DNA of 64,000 nucleotides from Saccharopolyspora gregorii (lineage in GTDB: Bacteria > Actinomycetota > Actinomycetes > Mycobacteriales > Pseudonocardiaceae): contig NZ_CP059556.1 of the NCBI RefSeq assembly GCF_024734405.1, positions 2,914,001 to 2,978,000 of the forward strand, in the 5' to 3' direction. Positions 36,792 to 47,954 of the stretch are shown one piece after another. Within the stretch, counting starts at the first letter, position 1. Each line of letters starts with the position of its first letter. The notes below the pieces were generated by a model. It was not told where the DNA came from. It saw nothing but the letters and a program-made list of their open reading frames with translations, and ran no database searches. Made by a program: the position numbers and the translations under genes.

Positions 36792-37400
36792 GTGCCGTTC
36801 GGCCGTCCGGCGCAACGACGTTCCCGCGCCGTCCACCCGCGCCCGCAGGCGGGTCCGGGCGGCGCGGGGTGCGTTCGGCGGCCGCCCCGGTGCTCCGGGC
36901 TCCGGTTCTTCGTGCTGGCCACCACGTGCCCGGACGGTTCGATGGACGTCTCGCCGCGCGGCGACGCCCCCGGCGGGGTGCTGGTGGTCGAGGAGGGCCG
37001 GGCGCTGGTGTTCGCCGACCGCAAGGGCAACCGGCGGCTGGACAGCCTGCGCAACGTCCTGCGGCACCCGCAGGTGGGCATGCTGTTCTTCGTCCCCGGC
37101 TCGAACGACACGGTGCGGGTCAACGGCACCGCCACCGTCCTGCGCGGCGGGCCGCACCTCGACGAGCTGGCGGTGGACGGCAAGCGCCCGGACCTGGCGA
37201 TCCGGGTGCGGATCGACGAGCTGTACCTGCACTGCGCGAAGGCGTTCCTGCGGTCCTCGATGTGGGACCCGGCGAGCTGGCCGGAGCCCGGCACGGTGCC
37301 GAGCGCGGGGCGCATCGCGAAGAGCCAGGCGGGCAGCCGGATGCCGGAGTCGGTGTTCAACGCCGCGCTCAAGCTCGACGCCCGCTTCCGGAAGTACTGA
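36792..37400 (+). CDS. PPOX-family FMN-binding protein, abnormal N-terminus
   Basis: 202 residues in the ORF. From about residue 40 it matches actinobacterial pyridoxamine-phosphate-oxidase-like split-barrel proteins (FFVLATTCPDGSMDVSPRGD, then VFADRKGNRRLDSLRN and MPESV near the end). The first 40 residues are proline/arginine-rich, have poor codon bias and do not resemble the helical N-terminus usual in the family; no other frame supplies it. Either translation starts inside and the protein is short, or the 5' end has been lost. Ribosome site before 36792 is weak. Confidence 0.6.
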   Translation: MPFGRPAQRRSRAVHPRPQAGPGGAGCVRRPPRCSGLRFFVLATTCPDGSMDVSPRGDAPGGVLVVEEGRALVFADRKGNRRLDSLRNVLRHPQVGMLFFVPGSNDTVRVNGTATVLRGGPHLDELAVDGKRPDLAIRVRIDELYLHCAKAFLRSSMWDPASWPEPGTVPSAGRIAKSQAGSRMPESVFNAALKLDARFRKY

Positions 37401-37402
37401 CC

Positions 37403-37427
37403 CCTCCGCGCGCACGTCCGGCGGAGG
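37403..37427 (+). terminator. hairpin after the PPOX gene
   Basis: CCTCCGC / GCGGAGG inverted repeat with an 11-base loop, immediately after the stop at 37400. Confidence 0.5.
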
Positions 37428-38007
37428 TCGGATGGGCGCGGCGCGGGGAGCGGAATTCGGGTGAGACTTGTCTCCGGCCGGGAGCGGCCGCCATTCGCGG
37501 GGATCAATTCAGAATTCGCCGAATTCGTGCCGCTCCAGTTCGGCTCCCGGGAGCGCGGGCGGCCGGTGCGGTCCGCCGGCGCGGGGGCGCTCCGCGGTCC
37601 TCGGGGCTGGTCGCGCGTGTGCGCTGCGACGATGGTCCGATCGGTGGAGCGGGGCGGCGGCCGGGCCGGGCAGGCGGACTCAGTGGAAAATCCCGGAAAA
37701 ACCTCGTCGGGGGCTGGCGCATCGGCCGTGGGCATCGTAACATCCCTAGCTCCCCGGACCGATGTCACCGGCGCAAATAGGGAAATCGGTACCCGCCGCG
37801 AGCCCCGTCCCCGAAGTTTTGTGGGTATTCGCGGTTGCGCTATTCGCTGTTGTCGTGGTAAGTGCTGCGTACGCGATCGTACACACATCGGCGCTGCGGT
37901 GCACTTATGCGATCGTGACATGCCGCAAAATGGGGAAGAAAAAACGCTGGTGGCAGCGCATATTTTTACCCAGGGTGACGACGCGAATCACGCTTATATC
38001 CCATTGC

Positions 38008-38023
38008 TGTGATCAGTGTCACA
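38008..38023. promoter_or_regulatory. CRP/GlxR-like binding site
   Basis: TGTGATCAGTGTCACA has perfect TGTGA and TCACA half-sites with a 6-bp spacer, the consensus for cAMP-receptor-type regulators including mycobacterial Crp and corynebacterial GlxR (known of family). It lies about 275 bp upstream of the glycine methyltransferase start and just upstream of the candidate promoter. Confidence 0.6.
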
Positions 38024-38034
38024 TCTCTGCACGC

Positions 38035-38062
38035 TTGCTTCGGCAACTCATTCGAATAGTTT
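38035..38062 (+). promoter_or_regulatory. candidate promoter of the betaine synthase gene
   Basis: TTGCTT (38035-38040) and TAGTTT (38057-38062) with a 16-bp spacer. The implied leader would be about 230 bases and would contain a GGTGcGCGGCC / GGCCGCcCAC-type hairpin at about 38137-38166. By eye only. Confidence 0.3.
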
Positions 38063-38297
38063 GGTCACTCGACGCACGGATTTCGCGTCGAGCGCCGGTC
38101 GGCAATGGAGCGGGCCGAGTGCGACGACTGGCGTAGGTGCGCGGCCTGAATTCATCGGCCGCCCACGCCGGCGCGTAGGTGTCGCCTTTATTCGAGCGGC
38201 GACCCCGCACGACCGCGAGTTGATCTCGACGAGGCGGATTCGCGCGGACTGAGTGGTGCATGAGGCGCATGACCAACGCGAGTGGTGGGAGTGAAGC

Positions 38298-40007
38298 ATG
38301 GCCAAGAGCGTGGACGACCTGGCTCAGCACGGTGAACGCGGTGGAGCGGCCGAGGACCCGGCCGAACTGGTGGCCCGCGAGGAGCAGGTCTTCGGCGACA
38401 ACCCGTTGGAAGTGCGCGAATCCGACCATTACACGCACGAGTACGTCGGCGGGTTCGTCGACAAGTGGGACGACCTGATCGACTGGAAGAAGCGCTACGA
38501 GAGCGAGGGCCGGTTCTTCATCGACCAGCTCAAGGCGCGTGGTGTCGAGTCCGTGCTGGACGTCGCCACCGGCACCGGGTTCCACTCGGTGCGCCTGCTG
38601 GAGGAGGGCTTCGAGACGGTCAGCGCCGACGGCAGCCCCCAGATGCTGGCCAAGGCGTTCAGCAACGGCCTGACCTACGGCGGGCACATCCTGCGCGTCG
38701 TGCACGCCGACTGGCGCTGGCTGAACCGCGACGTGCACGGCGAGTACGACGCCATCATCTGCCTGGGCAACTCGTTCACGCACCTGTTCTCCGAGCGCGA
38801 CCGGCGCAAGGCCCTGGCCGAGTTCTACGCCATGCTCAAGCACGACGGCGTGCTGATCATCGACCAGCGCAACTACGACGCCATCCTGGACGACGGGTTC
38901 TCCAGCAAGCACACCTACTACTACGCAGGTGACGACGTCTCCGCGGAGCCCGACCACGTCGACGAGGGCCTCGCCCGGTTCAAGTACACCTTCCCGGACA
39001 AGAGCGAGTTCTTCCTCAACATGTACCCGCTGCGGAAGAACTACGTGCGGCGGTTGCTGCGCGAAGTCGGATTCCAGCGGATCGACACGTACGGCGATTT
39101 CCAGGAAACCTACGCCGATCAGGACCCGGACTTCTTCATCCACGTCGCGGAGAAGAACTACCGAACCGAGGAAGAATTGTCGGACGTGTATTCCACGGCG
39201 GTGCACACCGCCCGGGATTACTACAATTCCGAGGACGCCGACAACTTCTACTACCACGTGTGGGGCGGCAACGACATCCACGTCGGTCTCTACAACACCC
39301 CGGACGAGGACATCGACGCCGCCTCCCGGCGCACCGTGGAGCGCATGGCGAGCAAGGTCGAGATCACCCCGGAGACCCGGATCCTCGACATCGGCTCCGG
39401 CTACGGCGGTGCCGCTCGCTACCTGGCCAAGACCTACGGCTGCAAGGTGGCGTGCCTGAACCTCAGCGAGGTGGAGAACGCCCGCAACGTCCAGTTCAAC
39501 GAGGCCGCGGGCCTCAGCGAGCTCATCGAGGTCAAGGACGGCTCCTTCGAGGACATCCCGTTCCAGGACAACGCCTTCGACCTGGTGTGGTCCCAGGACG
39601 CGATCCTGCACAGCGGTGACCGCGAGCGCGTGCTGGAGGAGGTGACCCGGGTGCTGAGCAAGGGCGGTTCGTTCGTGTTCACCGACCCGATGGCCGCCGA
39701 CACGGCGCGCAAGCGGGACCTGGGTCCGATCCTGGATCGGCTGAACCTGGACACTATGGGTTCGCCCGGCTTCTACCGGCGCGAACTGGCCCGCTTGGGC
39801 CTCCAGACGATCGACTTCGAGGACCTCAGCTCGTACCTGCCCGTGCACTACCAGCGGGTGCTGGACGTGCTGGAGTCCCGGGAGTCCGAACTGTCCGACC
39901 GCATCGGTGAGGAATATCGCACGAAGATGAAGCGGGGCCTGCGGGCCTGGGTGGAGTCCGGCAACGCCGGAAGCCTGGCATGGGGCATCATCCACGCCCG
40001 TGCATGA
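38298..40007 (+). CDS. fused glycine sarcosine N-methyltransferase / sarcosine dimethylglycine N-methyltransferase
   Basis: 569 residues with two class I methyltransferase domains. Domain 1 (about 20-285) has HEYVGGFVDKWDDLIDWKKR and the SAM motif LDVATGTGFHSVRLL, typical of glycine sarcosine methyltransferase. Domain 2 (about 290-569) has ADNFYYHVWGGNDIHVGLY and ILDIGSGYGGAARYL, typical of sarcosine dimethylglycine methyltransferase. Together they should carry glycine through sarcosine and dimethylglycine to the compatible solute betaine, using three SAM. In most bacteria the two activities are separate proteins; fused forms are known from halophilic actinomycetes. ATG 38298 has GGGAG upstream. 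Downstream genes regenerate the SAM. Likely osmotically induced (inference). Confidence 0.93.
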   Translation: MAKSVDDLAQHGERGGAAEDPAELVAREEQVFGDNPLEVRESDHYTHEYVGGFVDKWDDLIDWKKRYESEGRFFIDQLKARGVESVLDVATGTGFHSVRLLEEGFETVSADGSPQMLAKAFSNGLTYGGHILRVVHADWRWLNRDVHGEYDAIICLGNSFTHLFSERDRRKALAEFYAMLKHDGVLIIDQRNYDAILDDGFSSKHTYYYAGDDVSAEPDHVDEGLARFKYTFPDKSEFFLNMYPLRKNYVRRLLREVGFQRIDTYGDFQETYADQDPDFFIHVAEKNYRTEEELSDVYSTAVHTARDYYNSEDADNFYYHVWGGNDIHVGLYNTPDEDIDAASRRTVERMASKVEITPETRILDIGSGYGGAARYLAKTYGCKVACLNLSEVENARNVQFNEAAGLSELIEVKDGSFEDIPFQDNAFDLVWSQDAILHSGDRERVLEEVTRVLSKGGSFVFTDPMAADTARKRDLGPILDRLNLDTMGSPGFYRRELARLGLQTIDFEDLSSYLPVHYQRVLDVLESRESELSDRIGEEYRTKMKRGLRAWVESGNAGSLAWGIIHARA

Positions 40008-40059
40008 TCATCGATCGTGCGTGCGGTCGGCTCCGCTGGGCCGGTCGGCGGGGTGCCAG

Positions 40060-40087
40060 TGAGTGGACACTCATGACATCCGTGTCA
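40060..40087. promoter_or_regulatory. two back-to-back 14-bp palindromes, candidate operator
   Basis: TGAGTG-GA-CACTCA (40060-40073) is followed without a gap by TGACA-TCCG-TGTCA (40074-40087). Both read TGA-N8-TCA. They lie in the 132-bp space between the betaine synthase and metK, 53 bp before the metK start, where a dimeric repressor could control metK. Confidence 0.5.
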
Positions 40088-40139
40088 CGAGTGCGCAAGG
40101 ATCGAAGCAGCCAAAGAAGCTGAGAGGTGAGGTTGAGCC

Positions 40140-41342
<1,203 letters not shown>

Positions 41343-41374
41343 TCGACTAGTGCGGACGAACGCACGGGCTGCCA

Positions 41375-41399
41375 CGGGGCGCGGTACTGCCGCGCCCCG
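41375..41399 (+). terminator. hairpin between metK and adoK
   Basis: Perfect 10-bp inverted repeat CGGGGCGCGG / CCGCGCCCCG with a 5-base loop TACTG, 32 bp after the metK stop. Terminator or attenuator. Confidence 0.65.
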
Positions 41400-41483
41400 C
41401 GGCCCGGTGCGCCCCAGGTATCGAGAAGTTCTCAAGGCCGGTGGCCGACGATGTCGCCGGCCGGCCGAGAAGGAGTTGTTGCA

Positions 41484-42458
41484 GTGCGGATTGCGGTGAC
41501 CGGGTCGATCGCCACCGACCACCTGATGTCCTTCCCGGGCAGGATCGCCGAGCAGCTGATCGCGGACCAGCTGGAGCAGGTGTCCCTGTCCTTCCTCGTC
41601 GACGAGCTGGAGGTGCGTCGCGGCGGGGTCGCGGCGAACATCACCTTCGGTCTCGGCAAGCTCGGAGTCACCTCGCTGCTGGTCGGCGCCGTCGGCCAGG
41701 ACTTCGAAGAGTACCGCGCGTGGCTGGAGCGCCACGGAGTGGACACCGCGTCGGTGCACGTGTCCGAGACCAAGCACACGTCCCGCTTCCTGTGCACCAC
41801 CGACCAGGACTTCAACCAGATCGCCTCGTTCTACCCGGGCGCCATGTCGGAGGCCGCGCAGATCGAGCTCAAGTCCGTCGCGGACCGCGCGGGCGGGCTG
41901 GACCTCGTGGTGATCTCCGCGAACGATCCGGACGCGATGGTCAAGTACACCGCGGAATGCCGGGAGCGCGGCTACGCGTTCCTCGCCGACCCCGGCCAGC
42001 AGCTGGCCCGGATGGACGGCGAGTCGGTCCGCGAACTCGTCCGGGGCGCGAAGTACCTGTTCACCAACGAGTACGAGCACAGCCTGCTGCTGCAGAGCAC
42101 CGGCTGGAGCCACGACGAGGTGCTCGCCGAGGTCGGCGCGTGGGTGACCTCGCTGGGCGCCAAGGGCCTCAAGGTCGAGTCGGCGGACGCCCCGACCTTC
42201 GAGATCCAGCCGCCCAAGGAGAAGCAGAAGGGCGACCCGACCGGGGTCGGCGACGCCCTGCGCGCCGGCTTCCTGGCGGGGCTCTCCGGCGAGCTGAGCG
42301 TGGAACGGGCCCTGCAGCTGGGCTGCACGCTGGCGACCGTCTCGCTGGAGACGGACGGGCCGCAGGAGTACGACGTCGAGCGCGAGTCGTTCCTCGCGCG
42401 CATCGGTGAGGCGTACGGCGACACCGCCGCCGCCGAGATCGGTTCGAAGCTGCGTTGA
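41484..42458 (+). CDS. adoK: adenosine kinase, actinobacterial PfkB type
   Basis: 324 residues of the ribokinase/PfkB family closely resembling mycobacterial AdoK: start VRIAVTGSIATDHLMSFPGR, RRGGVAANITFGLGKLG near 48, IASFYPGAMSEA near 113, and the anion-hole/catalytic motif GDPTGVGDALRAGF near 253. It phosphorylates adenosine to AMP, removing the adenosine that S-adenosylhomocysteine hydrolase releases and pulling that reversible reaction forward. GTG 41484 follows AGAAGGAG. The location between metK and metH fits this recycling role. Confidence 0.9.
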   Translation: MRIAVTGSIATDHLMSFPGRIAEQLIADQLEQVSLSFLVDELEVRRGGVAANITFGLGKLGVTSLLVGAVGQDFEEYRAWLERHGVDTASVHVSETKHTSRFLCTTDQDFNQIASFYPGAMSEAAQIELKSVADRAGGLDLVVISANDPDAMVKYTAECRERGYAFLADPGQQLARMDGESVRELVRGAKYLFTNEYEHSLLLQSTGWSHDEVLAEVGAWVTSLGAKGLKVESADAPTFEIQPPKEKQKGDPTGVGDALRAGFLAGLSGELSVERALQLGCTLATVSLETDGPQEYDVERESFLARIGEAYGDTAAAEIGSKLR

Positions 42459-42464
42459 GTTCCC

Positions 42465-42503
42465 CGGGGCGGTGCCGGGGCGGCGGTCCCCGGCACCGCC
42501 CCG
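42465..42503 (+). terminator. strong hairpin terminator after adoK
   Basis: Perfect 16-bp inverted repeat CGGGGCGGTGCCGGGG / CCCCGGCACCGCCCCG with a 7-base loop, starting 6 bp after the adoK stop. Confidence 0.75.
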
Positions 42504-42556
42504 GCGAGCACACTGGGTTCGGGCGTGGCGCAGGTAGCGTGGGAAGAGGCAGTTGG

Positions 42557-45500
42557 ATGAATGGGGTCAACACGAACGGCGGCAACGGCTCGGGGCGTGA
42601 TCCGAGCGGATTCTTGACCGCGCTCAACGAGCGCGTGCTCGTCGCGGACGGCGGCATGGGTACCGCGTTGCAGGGCTACGACCTGTCGTTGGACGACTTC
42701 GCGAACCTCGAAGGCTGCAACGAGATCTTGAACGAGACCCGGCCGGACGTGGTCTCCGGGGTCTACCGGGGCTTCCTGGAGGCCGGTTCGGACGCGATCG
42801 AGTCCAACACCTTCGGCACCAACCTCGCCAACCTCGGCGAGTACGGGATCCCGGAGCGCATCCGCGACCTCGCGGAGAAGGGCGCCCGGCTGGCCCGCGA
42901 GGCCGCCGACGAGTACGCCACGAAGGACAAGCCGCGCTTCGTGCTCGGTTCGATGGGGCCGGGCACCAAGCTGCCCACCCTCGGTCACGCGCCGTACGCG
43001 GACCTGCGCGACGCGTACGTCGAGAACGTGCTCGGCATGATCGACGGCGGCATCGACGTGGTCCTGGTGGAGACCTCCCAGGACCTGCTGCAGACCAAGG
43101 CGGCGATCGTGGCCGCCAAGCGCGCGATGGAGCAGACCGGCCGTTGGCTGCCGATCATCGCGCAGGTGACGGTGGAGCAGACCGGCACCATGCTGGTCGG
43201 CTCCGAGATCGGCGCCGCGCTCACCGCGCTGGAGCCGCTGGGCATCGACCTGATCGGCATGAACTGCGCCACCGGCCCCGCCGAGATGAGCGAGCACCTG
43301 CGGGTGCTGGCCCAGCACGCGCAGATCCCGATCTCGGTGATGCCGAACGCGGGCCTGCCCGAGCTCGGCCCGAACGGCGCGGTGTACCCGCTGCAACCGG
43401 ACGAGCTGGCGACGGCGTTGGCCGGCTTCGTCACCGACTTCGGCGCGCGGCTGGTCGGCGGCTGCTGCGGCACCACCGGCGAGCACGTGCGCGCCGTCTC
43501 CGAGGCCGTCGCCGAACTGGCCCCGCAGGCGCGCACCCCCGAGGTGATCCCCGCGGTGTCCTCGGTGTACCAGTCGGTGCCGTTCGAGCAGGACGCCAGC
43601 ATCCTCAACGTCGGCGAGCGCACCAACACCAACGGCTCCAAGAAGTTCCGCGAAGCGATGCTCGACGGCCGCTACGAGGACTGCGTGGAGATCGCGAAGG
43701 CCCAGACCCGCGAGGGCGCGCACATGCTCGACCTGTGCGTGGACTACGTGGGCCGCGACGGCGCCGAGGACATGCGGGAGCTCGCCAGCAGGCTCGCGAC
43801 CGCCTCCACGCTGCCGATCATGGTGGACTCCACCGAGGCCGACGTGATCCAGGCGGGGTTGGAGCACCTCGGCGGGCGCTGCGCGGTGAACTCGGTGAAC
43901 TACGAAGACGGCGACGGGCCGGACTCGCGGTTCCAGAAGGTGATGGCGATGGTGCGCGAGCACGGCGCCACCGTCGTCGCGCTGTGCATCGACGAGGAGG
44001 GCCAGGCCCGCACCGCCGAGTGGAAGCTGCGGATCGCCGAGCGGCTCATCGCCGAGATCACCGGCACCTGGGGCCTGGACGAGTCGGCGATCATCATCGA
44101 CTGCCTGGTCTTCCCGATCACCACCGGTCAGGAGGAGGTGCGCCGGGACGGCATCGAGACCATCGAGGCCATCCGGGAGCTCAAGCGCCGCCACCCGCGG
44201 GTGCAGACCACGCTGGGCCTGTCCAACGTGTCGTTCGGCCTGAACCCGGCCGCGCGGCAGGTGCTGAACTCGGTGTTCCTCAACGAGTGCCGCGAGGCCG
44301 GCCTGGACTCGGCGATCCTGAACGCCTCCAAGATCCTGCCGATGAGCAAGATCGACGAGGAGCAGCGCCAGGTCGCCCTGGACCTGGTCTACGACCGCCG
44401 CACCGAGGACTACGACCCGCTGCAGAAGCTGATGCAGCTGTTCGAGGGCAAGACCGCGTCCTCGGCAGGCGCCTCCCGCGCGGAGGAGCTGGCGAAGCTG
44501 CCGCTGTTCGAGCGGCTGGAGAAGCGCATCGTCGACGGCGAGCGCAACGGCCTGGAGGCGGACCTCGACGCCGCCATGCAGGAGAAGGCGCCGCTGCAGA
44601 TCGTCAACGAGAACCTGCTCGCGGGGATGAAGGTCGTCGGCGACCTGTTCGGCTCCGGGCAGATGCAGCTGCCGTTCGTGCTGCAGTCCGCGGAGACGAT
44701 GAAGACCGCGGTGGCCTACCTCGAACCGCACATGGAGAAGGACGACTCCGGCGGCAAGGGCAAGCTGCTGCTGGCCACGGTCAAGGGCGACGTGCACGAC
44801 ATCGGCAAGAACCTCGTCGACATCATCGTGTCCAACAACGGCTACGACGTGGTCAACATCGGCATCAAGCAGCCGGTGAACGCGATCCTGGACGCGGCGG
44901 ACGAGAACAAGGTCGACGTGATCGGCATGTCCGGCCTGCTGGTGAAGTCCACTGTGATCATGAAGGACAACCTGAAGGAGATGAACGAGCGCGGCATCGC
45001 CGAGAAGTACCCGGTGATGCTGGGCGGCGCGGCGCTGACCCGCTCGTTCGTGGAGAACGACCTCGACGAGGTCTACCAGGGCGATGTCCGCTACGCGAAG
45101 GACGCCTTCGAGGGCCTCAACCTGATGGACCGGCTGATGGCCATCAAGCGCGGCGACTCCCCGGAGATCAGCGAGGCCGAAGAGGCGAAGAAGGCCGAGC
45201 GCAAGGAGCGCCACGAGCGCTCCAAGCGCATCGCCGAGAAGCGCAAGGCCGAGCAGGGCCCGCTGCCCGACCTCTACGACGACACCGTCCGGTCCGATGT
45301 GGACGGTGACGCTCCGGTGCCGACCCCGCCGTTCTGGGGATCGCGCGTCGTCAAGGGCGTGCCCACCGCCGACTACCTGGCGCTGCTCGACGAGCGCGCC
45401 ACGTTCTTCGGCCAGTGGGGGCTGCGCGGCGCCCGCAAGGGCGAAGGGCCGTCGTACGAGGAACTCGTCGAATCCGAGGGCAGGCCGCGGCTGCGCTACT

Positions 45501-46150
45501 GGATGGACGAGCTGGCCACCGCGGGCATCCTGCAGCACGCCGCGGTCGTCTACGGCTACTTCCCGGTCGTCACCGAGGGGAACTCGGTGATCGTGCTGGA
45601 CAAGGAGGAGCCGGACGCTCCCGAACGCACCCGGTTCACGTTCCCGCGCCAGCAGCGCGACCGCAGGCTCAGCCTCGCCGACTTCTTCCGCACCAGGGAG
45701 AAGGCGCTGGAGACCGGGCAGGTCGACGTGCTGCCGATGCAGCTGGTCACGATGGGCCAGCCCATCGCCGACTACGCCAACGAGCTGTTCGCGAAGAACT
45801 CCTACCGGGACTACCTGGAGATCCACGGGATGGGCGTGCAGCTGACCGAGGCGCTCGCCGAGTACTGGCACCGCCGGGTCCGGCGGGAACTGCTGTGGTC
45901 CAGCGGCCGCGCGGTGTCCGAAGAGGACCCGTCGGACGTGACCGAGTTCTTCAAGCTCGGTTACCGCGGCGCTCGCTACTCGTTCGGCTACGGTGCCTGC
46001 CCCGAGATCGAGGACCGGGCGAAGATCGTCGAACTGCTGGAGAGCGAGCGCATCGGCGTGGAGCTGTCCGAGGAATACCAGCTGCACCCGGAGCAGTCCA
46101 CCGACGCGATCATCGCCCACCACCCCGAGGCGAAGTACTTCAACACATGA
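42557..46150 (+). CDS. metH: cobalamin-dependent methionine synthase
   Basis: 1197 residues with the four MetH modules: homocysteine/zinc domain (about 20-330, [11 protein letters not shown] and [10 protein letters not shown] giving the zinc cysteines), pterin domain (about 350-620, [17 protein letters not shown]), cobalamin domain (about 640-880, with [15 protein letters not shown] supplying the lower-axial histidine) and the C-terminal SAM-binding reactivation domain (about 930-1197, [19 protein letters not shown]). It transfers the methyl group of 5-methyltetrahydrofolate to homocysteine. ATG 42557 follows GGAAGAGG. No cobalamin riboswitch fits in the short upstream gap. It closes the methyl cycle feeding betaine synthesis. 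Confidence 0.97.
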   Translation: MNGVNTNGGNGSGRDPSGFLTALNERVLVADGGMGTALQGYDLSLDDFANLEGCNEILNETRPDVVSGVYRGFLEAGSDAIESNTFGTNLANLGEYGIPERIRDLAEKGARLAREAADEYATKDKPRFVLGSMGPGTKLPTLGHAPYADLRDAYVENVLGMIDGGIDVVLVETSQDLLQTKAAIVAAKRAMEQTGRWLPIIAQVTVEQTGTMLVGSEIGAALTALEPLGIDLIGMNCATGPAEMSEHLRVLAQHAQIPISVMPNAGLPELGPNGAVYPLQPDELATALAGFVTDFGARLVGGCCGTTGEHVRAVSEAVAELAPQARTPEVIPAVSSVYQSVPFEQDASILNVGERTNTNGSKKFREAMLDGRYEDCVEIAKAQTREGAHMLDLCVDYVGRDGAEDMRELASRLATASTLPIMVDSTEADVIQAGLEHLGGRCAVNSVNYEDGDGPDSRFQKVMAMVREHGATVVALCIDEEGQARTAEWKLRIAERLIAEITGTWGLDESAIIIDCLVFPITTGQEEVRRDGIETIEAIRELKRRHPRVQTTLGLSNVSFGLNPAARQVLNSVFLNECREAGLDSAILNASKILPMSKIDEEQRQVALDLVYDRRTEDYDPLQKLMQLFEGKTASSAGASRAEELAKLPLFERLEKRIVDGERNGLEADLDAAMQEKAPLQIVNENLLAGMKVVGDLFGSGQMQLPFVLQSAETMKTAVAYLEPHMEKDDSGGKGKLLLATVKGDVHDIGKNLVDIIVSNNGYDVVNIGIKQPVNAILDAADENKVDVIGMSGLLVKSTVIMKDNLKEMNERGIAEKYPVMLGGAALTRSFVENDLDEVYQGDVRYAKDAFEGLNLMDRLMAIKRGDSPEISEAEEAKKAERKERHERSKRIAEKRKAEQGPLPDLYDDTVRSDVDGDAPVPTPPFWGSRVVKGVPTADYLALLDERATFFGQWGLRGARKGEGPSYEELVESEGRPRLRYWMDELATAGILQHAAVVYGYFPVVTEGNSVIVLDKEEPDAPERTRFTFPRQQRDRRLSLADFFRTREKALETGQVDVLPMQLVTMGQPIADYANELFAKNSYRDYLEIHGMGVQLTEALAEYWHRRVRRELLWSSGRAVSEEDPSDVTEFFKLGYRGARYSFGYGACPEIEDRAKIVELLESERIGVELSEEYQLHPEQSTDAIIAHHPEAKYFNT

Positions 46151-46204
46151 GGCTCCGCGCGCGGACCGCAGGGCCGATCACCGGCGCTCCGCGCGCGTGC
46201 CGCG

Positions 46205-46255
46205 GAAACCCGAGCAGGGAAAGCGCCCTGACAGGGATGAAACCCGAGCAGGGAA
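46205..46255. repeat. 17-bp direct repeat pair upstream of ahcY
   Basis: GAAACCCGAGCAGGGAA occurs exactly at 46205-46221 and 46239-46255, a 34-bp period, with a small CCCTG-A-CAGGG palindrome between. The second copy ends 16 bp before the ahcY start, overlapping or flanking the ribosome site. A repressor or RNA-binding site is possible. Confidence 0.65.
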
Positions 46256-46271
46256 CTCTAGAAAGGAAATC

Positions 46272-47732
<1,461 letters not shown>

Positions 47733-47761
47733 TCCGCCACCGCGGACCAGCCCCGCGTGGG

Positions 47762-47795
47762 CGCCACCGCCCGGACCTCGTCCCGGGCGGTGGCG
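47762..47795 (+). terminator. hairpin terminator after ahcY
   Basis: Perfect 13-bp inverted repeat CGCCACCGCCCGG / CCGGGCGGTGGCG with an 8-base loop, 29 bp after the ahcY stop. Confidence 0.7.
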
Positions 47796-47954
47796 GCCCC
47801 CGCCTGCCACGACAAGACCCGTCGAGGGGTCGGCGCCCTCCCGCTCCCGTCCCTCGAACCCGATTTCCGGTCGCGGTCCGCACGCGCCCGGCCCCCACGC
47901 GCGCGGCCGGGCGGGTTCGCGAGGACCCGCGAGGAAGGAAGGCCTGAGGCCGAC

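Larger units (their letters stand above)
37428..38297. other. long control region upstream of the betaine synthase gene
   Basis: 870 bp with no gene I can support. An ORF at 37762-38136 encodes one hydrophobic segment (VLWVFAVALFAVVVVSAAYA) but its remainder is basic and unlike a protein, and it has no ribosome site. From about 37740 to 38090 the DNA is visibly richer in A+T than anywhere else in the window and holds short repeats (GCGATCGT at 37879-37886 and 37909-37916), an inverted repeat GTACG-CGAT-CGTAC, a CRP-like site and a candidate promoter, listed separately. Confidence 0.55.

Noticed and set aside
37762-38136. 124-residue ORF with one hydrophobic segment upstream of the betaine synthase
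   Set aside because: No ribosome site, poor codon bias, spans the CRP-like site and candidate promoter, and the part after the hydrophobic segment is not protein-like.
42459-42556. Cobalamin riboswitch before metH
   Set aside because: The 98-bp gap is mostly a perfect terminator hairpin and is too short for the roughly 200-base element; no B12 box seen.
41972-46123. 1383-residue ORF on the minus strand
   Set aside because: Antisense shadow of metH and adoK caused by high GC; composition is valine/histidine/arginine-rich and no motifs occur.
46151-46271. SAH riboswitch upstream of ahcY
   Set aside because: The conserved SAH riboswitch core (CCGAGGAGCGCUGC-type segment with CCAGGCUCGG) is not present; only a 17-bp direct repeat is seen.
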